Shown: piece by piece, positions 1 to 6,214 of the stretch | Layout: each line of letters opens with the position of its first letter | How positions within the stretch are numbered: the stretch's first letter is position 1 | Assembly (NCBI GenBank): GCA_964555065.1 | Contig: CAZKRB010000090.1 | Span: 1-8,129 of the forward strand | DNA length: 8,129 nt | Source of the DNA: Syntrophus sp964555065 | Lineage (GTDB): Bacteria; Desulfobacterota; Syntrophia; Syntrophales; Syntrophaceae | Direction of reading: 5' to 3' | Position numbers and translations under genes: made by a program | Notes under the pieces: model-generated | Seen by the model: only the letters and a program-made list of their open reading frames with translations | Databases searched by the model: none | What the model was told of the DNA's origin: nothing

Positions 1-1635
1 CGGCGACTGATGCAGTCACCGGCTTTTACTGTATCCTTCGGTTCCGGAGCTATGACGAACTCGATCGCGGATTTGATCGAAAGTGATTGCTTCCTGATCA
101 CGGGATCCAATACCACCGAAACGCATCCCGTGATTGCAACGTTCGTCAAACGTGCCATTACACAGCGCGGCGCCAAATTGATTCTGGCCGATCCACGCAA
201 CATCGACCTCGCCAGGTTCGCCACAGTCCGGCTGCGCCAGAAACCCGGGACGGATATTGCCTGGATCAACGGTCTCCTGAACATAATCATCGCGGAAGAT
301 CTCCTGGACAAGACCTTTGTTGCCGAGCGTACCGAAAATTTCGAGGCCGTCAAACTTGCTGTGGAAAAGTATACTCCTGAATATGTGGAGACCATCACGT
401 CAATTCCCAAGGACGATCTCATCAAGGCCGCCCGCTTGTATGCGAAAGCCGGGGCGGCTTCAATCCTTTACGCCATGGGAATCACGCAGCATATAACAGG
501 AACGGATGCTGTTAAATCTCTGGCCAACCTGGCCATGCTCACCGGCAACATCGGGCGCCCCGGCACGGGCGTTAATCCGCTGCGCGGCCAGAATAACGTC
601 CAGGGCGCCTGCGACATGGGCTGCCTCCCGGTAAATTATACTGCCTACCTCCAAGTGGCCAATGAGGAGCATCGCAGAAAATTTGAGGATGCCTGGGGAG
701 TCACACTAAATCCAAAGCCCGGACTTACCATCCCTAAAATTATCGAAGGCGCGGATACCGGCGCCATCAAGGCCCTGCTCATCATGGGCGAAAATCCCAT
801 GATGTCTGATCCCGATCTGGCACACGTTGAACACTCCCTCTCCAAGCTTGACCTGCTTGTCGTTCAGGACATCTTCCCTAACGAAACCGTTGCCTTGGCC
901 GATGTGGTTCTGCCTTCAAGCGCCTGGGCGGAAAAGGAGGGCACGTTCACAAATACCGAGCGCCGGGTGCAGATGGTCCGCAAGGCCGTAGCGGCTCCAG
1001 GCGAAGCAAGGGATGACTGGGACATTTTGAGCCTGCTGGCAAACAAAATGGGTGCAGACTGGAAATACGAGAAAGCAAAGGACATCATGGATGAGATCAA
1101 CAGCGTGACGGCCTCGTACAAGGGCATCACCTATGAGCGCATTGCTGAAACCGGCATTCATTGGCCCTGTCCCACCCCTGAGCATCCCGGTACACCCATT
1201 CTGCACAGCGCTCTCTTCACTCGCGGGAAGGGCCTCTTTTCCGTCACCGAGTACCTCCCGGCAGCCGAGCAGACGGATGACGAGTATCCGTTTATACTCA
1301 CCACCGGACGGATCCTCACCCAATACCACACCGCCACCATGAGCCGGCGCTCGAAGGGACTTGTCTCGCGGACACCGGAAGCCTTCATGGAGATTCACTC
1401 CGCGGACGCCGAAAAGCTGGGGGTCAATCACGGCGACAGGATCGACGTCTCCTCACGACGGGGCTCCATTACCCTTAATGCCGATGTCAGCGAACGGGTT
1501 GACAAGGGGGTGGTCTTCATTCCCTTCCATTACAGCGAAGCCGCGGTCAACCGGCTTACCAATGCGGCCATTGATCCGGTCGCCAATATCCCGGAATACA
1601 AGGTCTGTGCGGTGAAGATTCAAAAAAGCAGCTAA
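1..1635 (+). CDS. fdhA: Formate dehydrogenase catalytic (alpha) subunit, 5'-truncated by the window edge
   Basis: Molybdenum- or tungsten-dependent subunit that oxidises formate to CO2 or runs in reverse. The frame is open from base 1, so the ATG at 10 is an internal Met and the N-terminal Fe-S part and most of the active-site segment lie upstream. The visible 544 codons resemble FdhF/FdhA over their length: FGSGAMTNSI near base 37, GVNPLRGQNNVQGACDMG from 568, DIFPNETVALADVVLPS near 870-918, and GRILTQYHTATMSRR from 1306, which is the typical C-terminal cofactor-binding motif of formate dehydrogenases. The end (RLTNAAIDPVANIPEYK) matches the molydopterin-dinucleotide-binding domain of the family. 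The Cys/Sec that would bind the metal is not clearly visible at the extreme 5' edge, where the frame may be disturbed before base 28 (see findings). The next gene is a probable formate or oxalate porter, which suits the function. The family is confident; selenocysteine use, intactness of the 5' end and the electron acceptor cannot be judged. Confidence 0.93.
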   Translation, partial: RRLMQSPAFTVSFGSGAMTNSIADLIESDCFLITGSNTTETHPVIATFVKRAITQRGAKLILADPRNIDLARFATVRLRQKPGTDIAWINGLLNIIIAEDLLDKTFVAERTENFEAVKLAVEKYTPEYVETITSIPKDDLIKAARLYAKAGAASILYAMGITQHITGTDAVKSLANLAMLTGNIGRPGTGVNPLRGQNNVQGACDMGCLPVNYTAYLQVANEEHRRKFEDAWGVTLNPKPGLTIPKIIEGADTGAIKALLIMGENPMMSDPDLAHVEHSLSKLDLLVVQDIFPNETVALADVVLPSSAWAEKEGTFTNTERRVQMVRKAVAAPGEARDDWDILSLLANKMGADWKYEKAKDIMDEINSVTASYKGITYERIAETGIHWPCPTPEHPGTPILHSALFTRGKGLFSVTEYLPAAEQTDDEYPFILTTGRILTQYHTATMSRRSKGLVSRTPEAFMEIHSADAEKLGVNHGDRIDVSSRRGSITLNADVSERVDKGVVFIPFHYSEAAVNRLTNAAIDPVANIPEYKVCAVKIQKSS

Positions 1636-1648
1636 AAAGACCAAGTGA

Positions 1649-1676
1649 CAGCCCCCCTGAAGATTCAGGGGGGCTG
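1649..1676 (+). terminator. Hairpin terminator-like element after formate dehydrogenase
   Basis: A perfect 12-bp stem (1649-1660 with 1665-1676) closes on the 4-base loop AGAT, 13 bases after the fdhA stop codon. It includes six consecutive C:G pairs. The downstream sequence (AACGATCATCTTTG) is not a proper T-run, so intrinsic termination may be weak; it could instead protect the 3' end of the mRNA. Position and strength make an end-of-transcript role most likely. Confidence 0.7.
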
Positions 1677-1761
1677 AACGATCATCTTTGTCATCCACCC
1701 CTTATACGCAGCCAATGATACGAACCTCCATACCTAAAATAGGCACAACGAATCATGCAAA

Positions 1762-1790
1762 TAATCAATCCCTTGTATTTTTCATATAAA
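1762..1790 (+). promoter_or_regulatory. AT-rich leader with possible promoter for the MFS gene
   Basis: The 193 bases between fdhA and the MFS gene become AT-rich after the hairpin. TATAAA at 1785-1790 is a reasonable -10 box (5 of 6), but the hexamer 17 bases upstream (TAATCA, 1762-1767) is a poor -35. A separate promoter is plausible because a hairpin separates the two genes, but the exact boxes are uncertain. Confidence 0.3.
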
Positions 1791-1828
1791 GTCATAAACA
1801 ACCGAAATTATTTTTTTAGGAGGAACTA

Positions 1829-3085
1829 ATGAGTAACGAAAATCTGATGTCAAAAAGGTGGCTTATCGCCGTCTCCGGGGTCATCATCATGACGATTCTG
1901 GGTACCGTTTACGCCTGGTCGGTGTTCGTCAAGCCGGTCATGGCAGCCAACGGCTGGACGCAGGCGTCCGTCGCGGTGGTCTTCATGATCATCATCGGCA
2001 TGATCGGTCTCTCCGCCGCGTTTGGCGGAATGCTGGTGGACAAGAAGGGGCCGAAATTCGTCGCTACCCTCGGTGTCATCCTCTATGCCTGCGGTGTTCT
2101 ACTGGGCGGCGCGGCCCTCAAGATCGGCAGCATCTGGCTGCTCTACCTTGGCTACGGCGTGCTCGGCGGTGCGGGAAACGGTTTGGCCTACGTGGTACCC
2201 ATCGCAACCCTGATCCGCTGGTTTCCGGACAAACGCGGCCTTATCACCGGCCTTTCGGTCATGGGTTTCGGTCTTGGCGCATTCTTTATCGGCAAGATCG
2301 TGCCCGGCCTGATCGTGAACGTCGGGGTGGCCAATGCCTTCTTTGTTCTCGGCGGCGTATACCTCGTTGTAAACCTGTTGGCGGCCATGGTGCTCCGAAA
2401 TCCTCCCCAGGGCTGGCTGCCTGATGGGTTCATCCCTCCGACATCCACTGTTTCGGCCGCTGATTCCTTCAGTTGGAACGAGGCGAAAAAGACACCCCAA
2501 TGGTATATGATCTGGGGCATGCTCTTTTTGAACGTCAGCGCCGGCATGGGCTTACTCTCCAAGCTCTCTCCCATGGCTCAGGATGTGTACAGAGCCGCCC
2601 AGGGAATTAGCGATCCCGTCCAATTGGCCGTGCTCGGCGGCGGTGTGGTTGCCACGGCATCAATCTTCAACGGTCTCGGTCGGCTCTTCTGGGCATGGGT
2701 TTCCGACATGATCGGTCGCAAGAATGTTTTCATGGTCATGTTCATCACCCAGGCTGCTCTCTACTTCTACCTCCCCTCCGTGACCAGCACCCTTGTTTTC
2801 ACGATCATCGCCTGTTACCTCCTTGCCTGCCTTGGGGGCGGCTTTGCCGTTATGCCGGCCTTTGCAGCTGATTCCTTCGGCCCCGCTTACATCGGCAAGG
2901 TTTACGGCTTTGTCCTGACAGCGTGGGGCGCTGCTGGCGTCATTGGCGGTCTCGTTTTCGCCAAGTTCACGGTCCAACCCGCCCTCTGGACGGCGGCTGC
3001 CTTGCTCTGCGTCGGTTTCGTGATAGCCTTCATGTTCAAACGGCCCAATCATGTCTCCCATTACAGAACTGGGTCTGCTCAATAA
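1829..3085 (+). CDS. MFS transporter, oxalate/formate antiporter (OFA) family
   Basis: Inner-membrane secondary transporter of 418 residues with about 12 hydrophobic helices and short tails, the usual size for the family. The start is fixed by AGGAGG at 1818-1823, five bases before the ATG. The helix 2-3 loop carries the MFS signature GGMLVDKKGPKF (Asp71 within it), repeated in degenerate form in the second half as GLGRLFWAWVSDMIGRK (about residues 282-298). The stretch LIRWFPDKRGLITGLSVMGF, preceded by a glycine-rich helix (GYGVLGGAGNGLAYVVP), is characteristic of the OFA family (TC 2.A.1.11), whose best known member is the oxalate:formate exchanger OxlT. Position next to fdhA suggests formate or a related monocarboxylate as substrate, but OFA members also carry other organic anions, so substrate and direction are inferred. 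It has its own leader and is followed by a terminator-like hairpin, so it is probably a single-gene transcript or weakly coupled to fdhA. Confidence 0.9.
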   Translation: MSNENLMSKRWLIAVSGVIIMTILGTVYAWSVFVKPVMAANGWTQASVAVVFMIIIGMIGLSAAFGGMLVDKKGPKFVATLGVILYACGVLLGGAALKIGSIWLLYLGYGVLGGAGNGLAYVVPIATLIRWFPDKRGLITGLSVMGFGLGAFFIGKIVPGLIVNVGVANAFFVLGGVYLVVNLLAAMVLRNPPQGWLPDGFIPPTSTVSAADSFSWNEAKKTPQWYMIWGMLFLNVSAGMGLLSKLSPMAQDVYRAAQGISDPVQLAVLGGGVVATASIFNGLGRLFWAWVSDMIGRKNVFMVMFITQAALYFYLPSVTSTLVFTIIACYLLACLGGGFAVMPAFAADSFGPAYIGKVYGFVLTAWGAAGVIGGLVFAKFTVQPALWTAAALLCVGFVIAFMFKRPNHVSHYRTGSAQ

Positions 3086-3127
3086 TCCTTTCTCCGTGGA
3101 GACTCAGGCAACCGTTCGTTTCGATTT

Positions 3128-3155
3128 GGTGGGGCCTTCGTCAGAAGACCCCACC
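3128..3155 (+). terminator. Terminator-like hairpin after the MFS gene
   Basis: Seven pairs (GGTGGGG, 3128-3134, with CCCCACC, 3149-3155), one C:A mismatch, then four more pairs (3136-3139 with 3144-3147) close on the loop GTCA. It lies 42 bases after the MFS stop codon. Only TCTGTTG follows, so the T-tract is weak, but location and stability suit a transcript end. Confidence 0.55.
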
Positions 3156-3196
3156 TCTGTTGAAGGCAGGGTTCCATAACCAATGGCTTTGCATAA

Positions 3197-3228
3197 TTAC
3201 CCTTATGTAATGTATTACATAAGGGTAA
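3197..3228. repeat. Perfect inverted repeat, 14-bp arms, 4-base spacer
   Basis: TTACCCTTATGTAA (3197-3210) is followed by TGTA and then its exact reverse complement TTACATAAGGGTAA (3215-3228). It is AT-rich and has no adjacent T-tract, so it is less like a terminator than the hairpin just upstream. It could be a binding site for a dimeric regulator, one end of a decayed mobile element, or a stable RNA hairpin; the sequence alone does not decide. Confidence 0.8.
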
Positions 3229-3419
3229 GGCCTGTCCGGCCGTATCGCTGGCCCTGAAGACCTGCCAGACTGGTATGAGCTTCTATTTTCCCACCTTGGA
3301 GGATCTGATCGGAAAAGTTAAGATCCGCGCCCATAGGAAGCGGCTTTTAAAAATCCCCCTGCAGGAGGGACAAGGCTCTTCCTTTTGAGCTGTACCGCAG
3401 AATGCCATATTGTATGTGA
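3229..3419 (+). pseudogene. Possible decayed coding remnant, unknown family
   Basis: A plausible protein-like reading appears only if the frame changes twice. One frame gives AGPEDLPDWYELLFSHL (from about 3247 to 3297), a second continues with EDLIGKVKIRAHRKRLLKIP (from about 3299), and a third gives ELYRRMPYCM ending at the TGA at 3417-3419. The middle frame alone is a 37-codon open frame from ATG 3275 to TGA 3386-3388 with no convincing ribosome binding site. The reading is rich in basic residues, but I do not recognise the family; a transposase fragment is one possibility. Reading frames chosen by eye in this way can arise by chance, so confidence is low. Confidence 0.2.
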
Positions 3420-3490
3420 TAACTTACGAAATCTGCTCACTGCTTTCTCCTGACTTTTCAATGTTGCGGTTACAACTCGACGTAAGGATA

Positions 3491-3571
3491 GCGGTAATGG
3501 CCTTATTGGCCATACCCGCCCAGCAACGGCATAGCCAGCCCCCCATTACCCCACCCATAAGGCGGGGGGTT
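3491..3571. other. GC-rich structured intergenic patch with competing hairpins
   Basis: Several self-complementary segments lie together. GCGGTAATGGCC (3491-3502) can pair with GGCCATACCCGC (3508-3519) with small bulges. GGTAATGG (3493-3500) is also the exact complement of CCATTACC (3543-3550), and GCCTTAT (3500-3506) of ATAAGGC (3557-3563). Six C (3539-3544) can pair with six G (3564-3569), followed by TTCTACTTCG. The alternatives are mutually exclusive, as in a switching leader or the end of a mobile element, but no known riboswitch or IS end is recognised. Confidence 0.4.
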
Positions 3572-3633
3572 CTACTTCGATCTAAATGACATATTTTCTC
3601 AACCCCTTACGCAAAATTCTAACCGGACATTGC

Positions 3634-3663
3634 TGATTTGCCCTGATTTGATTTGCCCTGATA
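3634..3663. repeat. 15-bp tandem duplication, two copies
   Basis: TGATTTGCCCTGATT (3634-3648) is immediately followed by TGATTTGCCCTGATA (3649-3663), 14 of 15 identical. The second copy supplies the candidate -35 box of the hydrogenase promoter. It may be a simple replication-slippage duplication or a repeated regulator site. Confidence 0.75.
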
Positions 3664-3681
3664 TGGAATTTTTAGTATATA
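3653..3681 (+). promoter_or_regulatory. Candidate sigma70-like promoter for the hydrogenase operon
   Basis: TTGCCC (3653-3658) as -35 and TATATA (3676-3681) as -10 are separated by 17 bases; each matches the consensus at four of six positions. An overlapping TATAAA at 3678-3683 is a better -10 with a 19-base gap. The predicted start near 3690 would leave a leader of about 170 bases containing the dyad at 3738-3757. This is the best promoter candidate I see upstream of the operon. Confidence 0.4.
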
Positions 3682-3737
3682 AAAGACAGGGTTTCCATCT
3701 TGACTGGAGTAGAGAGTTTATTGATTACTCGAAGGGA

Positions 3738-3757
3738 GTTTGATCGATTGATCAAAC
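3738..3757. promoter_or_regulatory. Crp/Fnr-like operator dyad upstream of the hydrogenase operon
   Basis: GTTTGATC-GATT-GATCAAAC is a perfect 8-bp inverted repeat with a 4-base centre. Read as half-sites it is TTTGAT-N6-ATCAAA. The TTGAT/ATCAA half-sites equal those of FNR, but FNR spaces them by four bases, while N6 is the spacing of CRP-type and HcpR-type sites (TGTGA-N6-TCACA). A Crp/Fnr-superfamily regulator responding to redox state or anaerobiosis would suit a hydrogenase operon. If transcription starts at the promoter proposed upstream, the site lies within the transcribed leader, which favours repression or points to a different start site. Confidence 0.45.
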
Positions 3758-3857
3758 CCGGAAGTGGAGTGCGGAGTTTAACCCGGAACGACCCGGGCCG
3801 CATGACCTGGGCCTAGCGGTGTCTCCTGTTGATCATTGAGCAGAGGAGGAGCAAGAT

Positions 3858-5642
3858 ATGGTAAAAGTGCGAAGTATGATAAACGGCAGCGAGGTCCTTT
3901 CTCCATCCGGGGCTACGATTCTCGAAGCCGCGAAAGAGGCGGGGATCGATATCCCGACGCTCTGCCACCACCCCAAGCTCAAGCCCATCGGAGCCTGCCG
4001 TTTGTGTGTCGTCGAGATCAGGGGGCAGCGCAACCTCCAGACGGCCTGTACCTTCCCCGTCGCCGAAGGGATGGAAATCGAGACGGAATCTCCCCGTGTG
4101 GTTTCCGCCAGGAAATTCATCCTCGGCATGCTTTTCTCTGAACGCAATCATCTCTGCCCCTTCTGCGAGGCCAGCGGCGACTGCGAGCTGCAGAATCTGG
4201 GGTACCGCTACGGGATCGACCACTGGCTCTATCCGACCTTCACCAAGGGCTTCCCCGTGGATGCCAGCCGCCGATACTTCATCATGAACCAGAACCGCTG
4301 CGTACTTTGCCAGCGCTGTGCCCGGGCCTGCAGCGAGCTGGTCGCCAATCACACCCTGGGGCTGCGGCAGCGGGGCTCCGATTCCATGATCCACTGCGAC
4401 ACCAACGTCCCCTACGCCCAGTCCTCCTGCATAGCCTGCGGCACCTGCATGCAGATCTGCCCGACAGGCACCCTCTTCGATGAGCGCAGCGCCTTCATGG
4501 GCCGAAGCACCCAGACAGAGCGCACCCAGAGCATCTGCAATAAATGCAGTATCGGTTGTGGGACAACCCTCGTGACCCGGGCGGGAAATCTTCTCCGCAT
4601 CGAGGGCGATTGGGATGCACCGGTCAACGAAGGCCTCCTCTGTAAAATGGGGCGCTTCGATCCCTTGCGCGATGAGCGACGCCGCATCACCCAGCCGATG
4701 CTCCGCCGCCAGGAAAAGCTGGAGCCGGTGAGCTGGGAAGAGGTATTTCAGAGCATCACAGAGCGAATCAGCCAGTCGGAGGCCGGCAGGATCGGACTGC
4801 TGGTCTCGGGCGACGTGACCAACGAGGCGCTGTACCTCGCCCGACACCTCTTCAAGGATGATCTGCACGTAGACAATGTAGGTCTCCTCTCCGGAGCCGC
4901 TCCCGCCCTTCCCGATCTGAAACCGGGCGCCTTCCGCGACCTCGGCGGAAGCGACGTGATTCTCGTCGTCGGGGCAGATCCGGTCAAGGATCAGCCGGTC
5001 GCTTCCTTCCTGATCAAGCGTCTCGTCGACAAGGGGGTGCGTCTGATTGTGACCGCTGACGGAGAAAACGGGCTGAATCCCTATGCCTCAATGAGCTTGA
5101 AGCTGGCGGAGATCGCAAAAGCGGTGGAAATCGCCGAGGGAGCGGACAACGTGACCGTCCTCTACGGAACGGGGCTCACGGAAGACGCGGCGCAGGTCCT
5201 GAAAAAGCTGGGGGCCAAGGCCCGCGCCATCGCCCTGGAACCGGGAGTCAATACCCGGGCCGCCGTTAAATTCGGCATGAACAACGGATTCCAGGCATCC
5301 GCAGTCAAGGTGCTCTATGCCCTGCTTGGAGAACAGGATTGGGACGGCGGCGCCATCCTGGAAAAAGTCGATAGCGACGCCTTCGTCATCGTTCAGGCCG
5401 GTTACGCATCACCTCTTTTGGACAGAGCAGACGCCGTGCTTCCCTCCGCCCTTGGATCGGAACGCTGCGGTTCCCTGACGAATACGGAAGGCGTCATACA
5501 AACAGCCGGTCAGGCCGTTAAACCTGCCGGGCAGGCTATGGCGGACTGGGAAATCCTCGCCCAGCTGGCCCGCAAACTGGGATCAACGCTCGGCGCATCC
5601 TTCGCTGACATCTCGGCCAGCGCCGCAACGGAACTGAAGTGA
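3858..5642 (+). CDS. HoxU/NuoG-like iron-sulfur electron-transfer subunit of the hydrogenase
   Basis: A 594-residue cytoplasmic protein expected to carry electrons between the HoxYH hydrogenase core and an acceptor. The start has AGGAGG at 3844-3849, eight bases upstream. Residues 1-75 form a plant-type [2Fe-2S] domain (Cys36, 47, 50, 64). An NHLCPFCEASGDCELQ motif follows (His98, Cys100, 103, 109), HoxU-like in having His-x-Cys rather than NuoG's His-x3-Cys. Two [4Fe-4S] motifs follow (Cys148/151/154/158 and Cys191/194/197/201). Residues 227-262 are a molybdopterin-oxidoreductase-type [4Fe-4S] motif (Cys227/230/234/262). Residues 268-594 are a shortened NuoG-like domain ending in an LTNTEGVIQ-type segment; I see neither the C-terminal cofactor-binding domain nor a catalytic Cys/Sec, so it is probably not a Mo enzyme. 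Typical HoxU is only about 230-240 residues, so this is a hybrid-length form. It leads the operon and ends 14 bases before the small subunit start. NuoG is the main alternative name, but linkage to HoxYH supports the hydrogenase role. Confidence 0.88.
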   Translation: MVKVRSMINGSEVLSPSGATILEAAKEAGIDIPTLCHHPKLKPIGACRLCVVEIRGQRNLQTACTFPVAEGMEIETESPRVVSARKFILGMLFSERNHLCPFCEASGDCELQNLGYRYGIDHWLYPTFTKGFPVDASRRYFIMNQNRCVLCQRCARACSELVANHTLGLRQRGSDSMIHCDTNVPYAQSSCIACGTCMQICPTGTLFDERSAFMGRSTQTERTQSICNKCSIGCGTTLVTRAGNLLRIEGDWDAPVNEGLLCKMGRFDPLRDERRRITQPMLRRQEKLEPVSWEEVFQSITERISQSEAGRIGLLVSGDVTNEALYLARHLFKDDLHVDNVGLLSGAAPALPDLKPGAFRDLGGSDVILVVGADPVKDQPVASFLIKRLVDKGVRLIVTADGENGLNPYASMSLKLAEIAKAVEIAEGADNVTVLYGTGLTEDAAQVLKKLGAKARAIALEPGVNTRAAVKFGMNNGFQASAVKVLYALLGEQDWDGGAILEKVDSDAFVIVQAGYASPLLDRADAVLPSALGSERCGSLTNTEGVIQTAGQAVKPAGQAMADWEILAQLARKLGSTLGASFADISASAATELK

Positions 5643-5656
5643 AAGGAGACTTATCC

Positions 5657-6202
5657 ATGTCAAAGGTCAAGATCGCTACAGACTGGCTGGCTGGATGCGC
5701 CGGATGCCACATGTCATTTCTCGACATCGACGATCGCATCCTCAAGCTGATGGAATTGGTGGAATTTACCTCAAGTCCGATCACGGACCTGAAGCATCCG
5801 CCGAAGGAAGGCGTTACCGTGGGCATTCTCGAGGGGGCAATCTGCAACACCCACAACGTGGAAGTCGCCAAACAGATGCGCGAACGCTGCCAGATCCTCA
5901 TCGCCCTCGGCGACTGCGCCACCTTCGGAAATGTTCCGGCCATGCGGAATTTCTGCGGCACTGAAGCCGCCTTGAAGCGCGCTTATCTTGAGACGGAAAG
6001 CACCGTGGACGGGTTCATCCCCGACTCGGAGGAACTCGGCAAGCCTCTGGAAGAGGTCGTCGCAGTCGACAAGGTGGTGAAAGTGGATCTGTTCATCCCC
6101 GGCTGCCCGCCCAGTGCCGACGCGATCTTCCATGCCCTGACGGAACTGCTCGCCGGACGCACGCCGGTTGTTTTTCCGCCACAATACTTCAAGTATGATT
6201 AG
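5657..6202 (+). CDS. hoxY: [NiFe] hydrogenase small subunit, HoxY-like (group 3d type)
   Basis: Small subunit of a soluble [NiFe] hydrogenase; it holds the [4Fe-4S] cluster nearest the Ni-Fe site and passes electrons to the Fe-S subunit encoded upstream. The 181 residues match the short HoxY form rather than the roughly 300-residue or longer membrane-type small subunits. There is no twin-arginine signal, so it is cytoplasmic. Likely ligands are Cys14 and Cys17 (WLAGCAGCHMSFLD), Cys87 (ALGDCATFGN) and Cys150 (PGCPPSAD). Extra cysteines occur at 63, 78 and 100. I chose the ATG at 5657 because AGGAG at 5644-5648 sits eight bases upstream and the protein then begins MSKVKIATDWLAGC, as in the family; a GTG at 5639 would overlap the preceding gene and has no site. 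It lies between the Fe-S subunit and the large subunit with 12-14 base gaps, indicating cotranslation. Confidence 0.93.
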   Translation: MSKVKIATDWLAGCAGCHMSFLDIDDRILKLMELVEFTSSPITDLKHPPKEGVTVGILEGAICNTHNVEVAKQMRERCQILIALGDCATFGNVPAMRNFCGTEAALKRAYLETESTVDGFIPDSEELGKPLEEVVAVDKVVKVDLFIPGCPPSADAIFHALTELLAGRTPVVFPPQYFKYD

Positions 6203-6214
6203 AGGAGACCGACC

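Noticed and set aside
1740..1760. Possible sigma54 promoter (GGCAC...GC) upstream of the MFS gene
   Set aside because: The distance between GG at 1742-1743 and GC at 1757-1758 is 13 bases rather than the required 10.
2923..3210. 95-codon + strand open frame over the MFS gene end
   Set aside because: It is out of frame with the transporter, mostly overlaps it, and shows no protein-like motif or ribosome binding site.
3086..3857. tRNA, CRISPR array or known riboswitch in the large gap
   Set aside because: No cloverleaf, no regularly spaced repeat-spacer pattern (only a two-copy 15-bp tandem), and no recognisable aptamer core.
3813..4868. Minus-strand open frame of about 351 codons opposite the Fe-S subunit
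   Set aside because: Its composition (Gly, Ala, His and Asp rich, no domains) is that of an antisense shadow, and the + strand gene has five intact cysteine motifs.
3858..5642. Annotation as a catalytic molybdenum formate dehydrogenase or as complex I NuoG
   Set aside because: No catalytic Cys/Sec or C-terminal dinucleotide-binding domain is visible, the His-x-Cys motif is HoxU-like, and the gene leads a HoxY-HoxH operon with no other complex I genes in view.
5639..5657. GTG at 5639 as the start of the small subunit
   Set aside because: It overlaps the end of the preceding gene and lacks a ribosome binding site; the ATG at 5657 has AGGAG eight bases upstream and gives the usual N-terminus.
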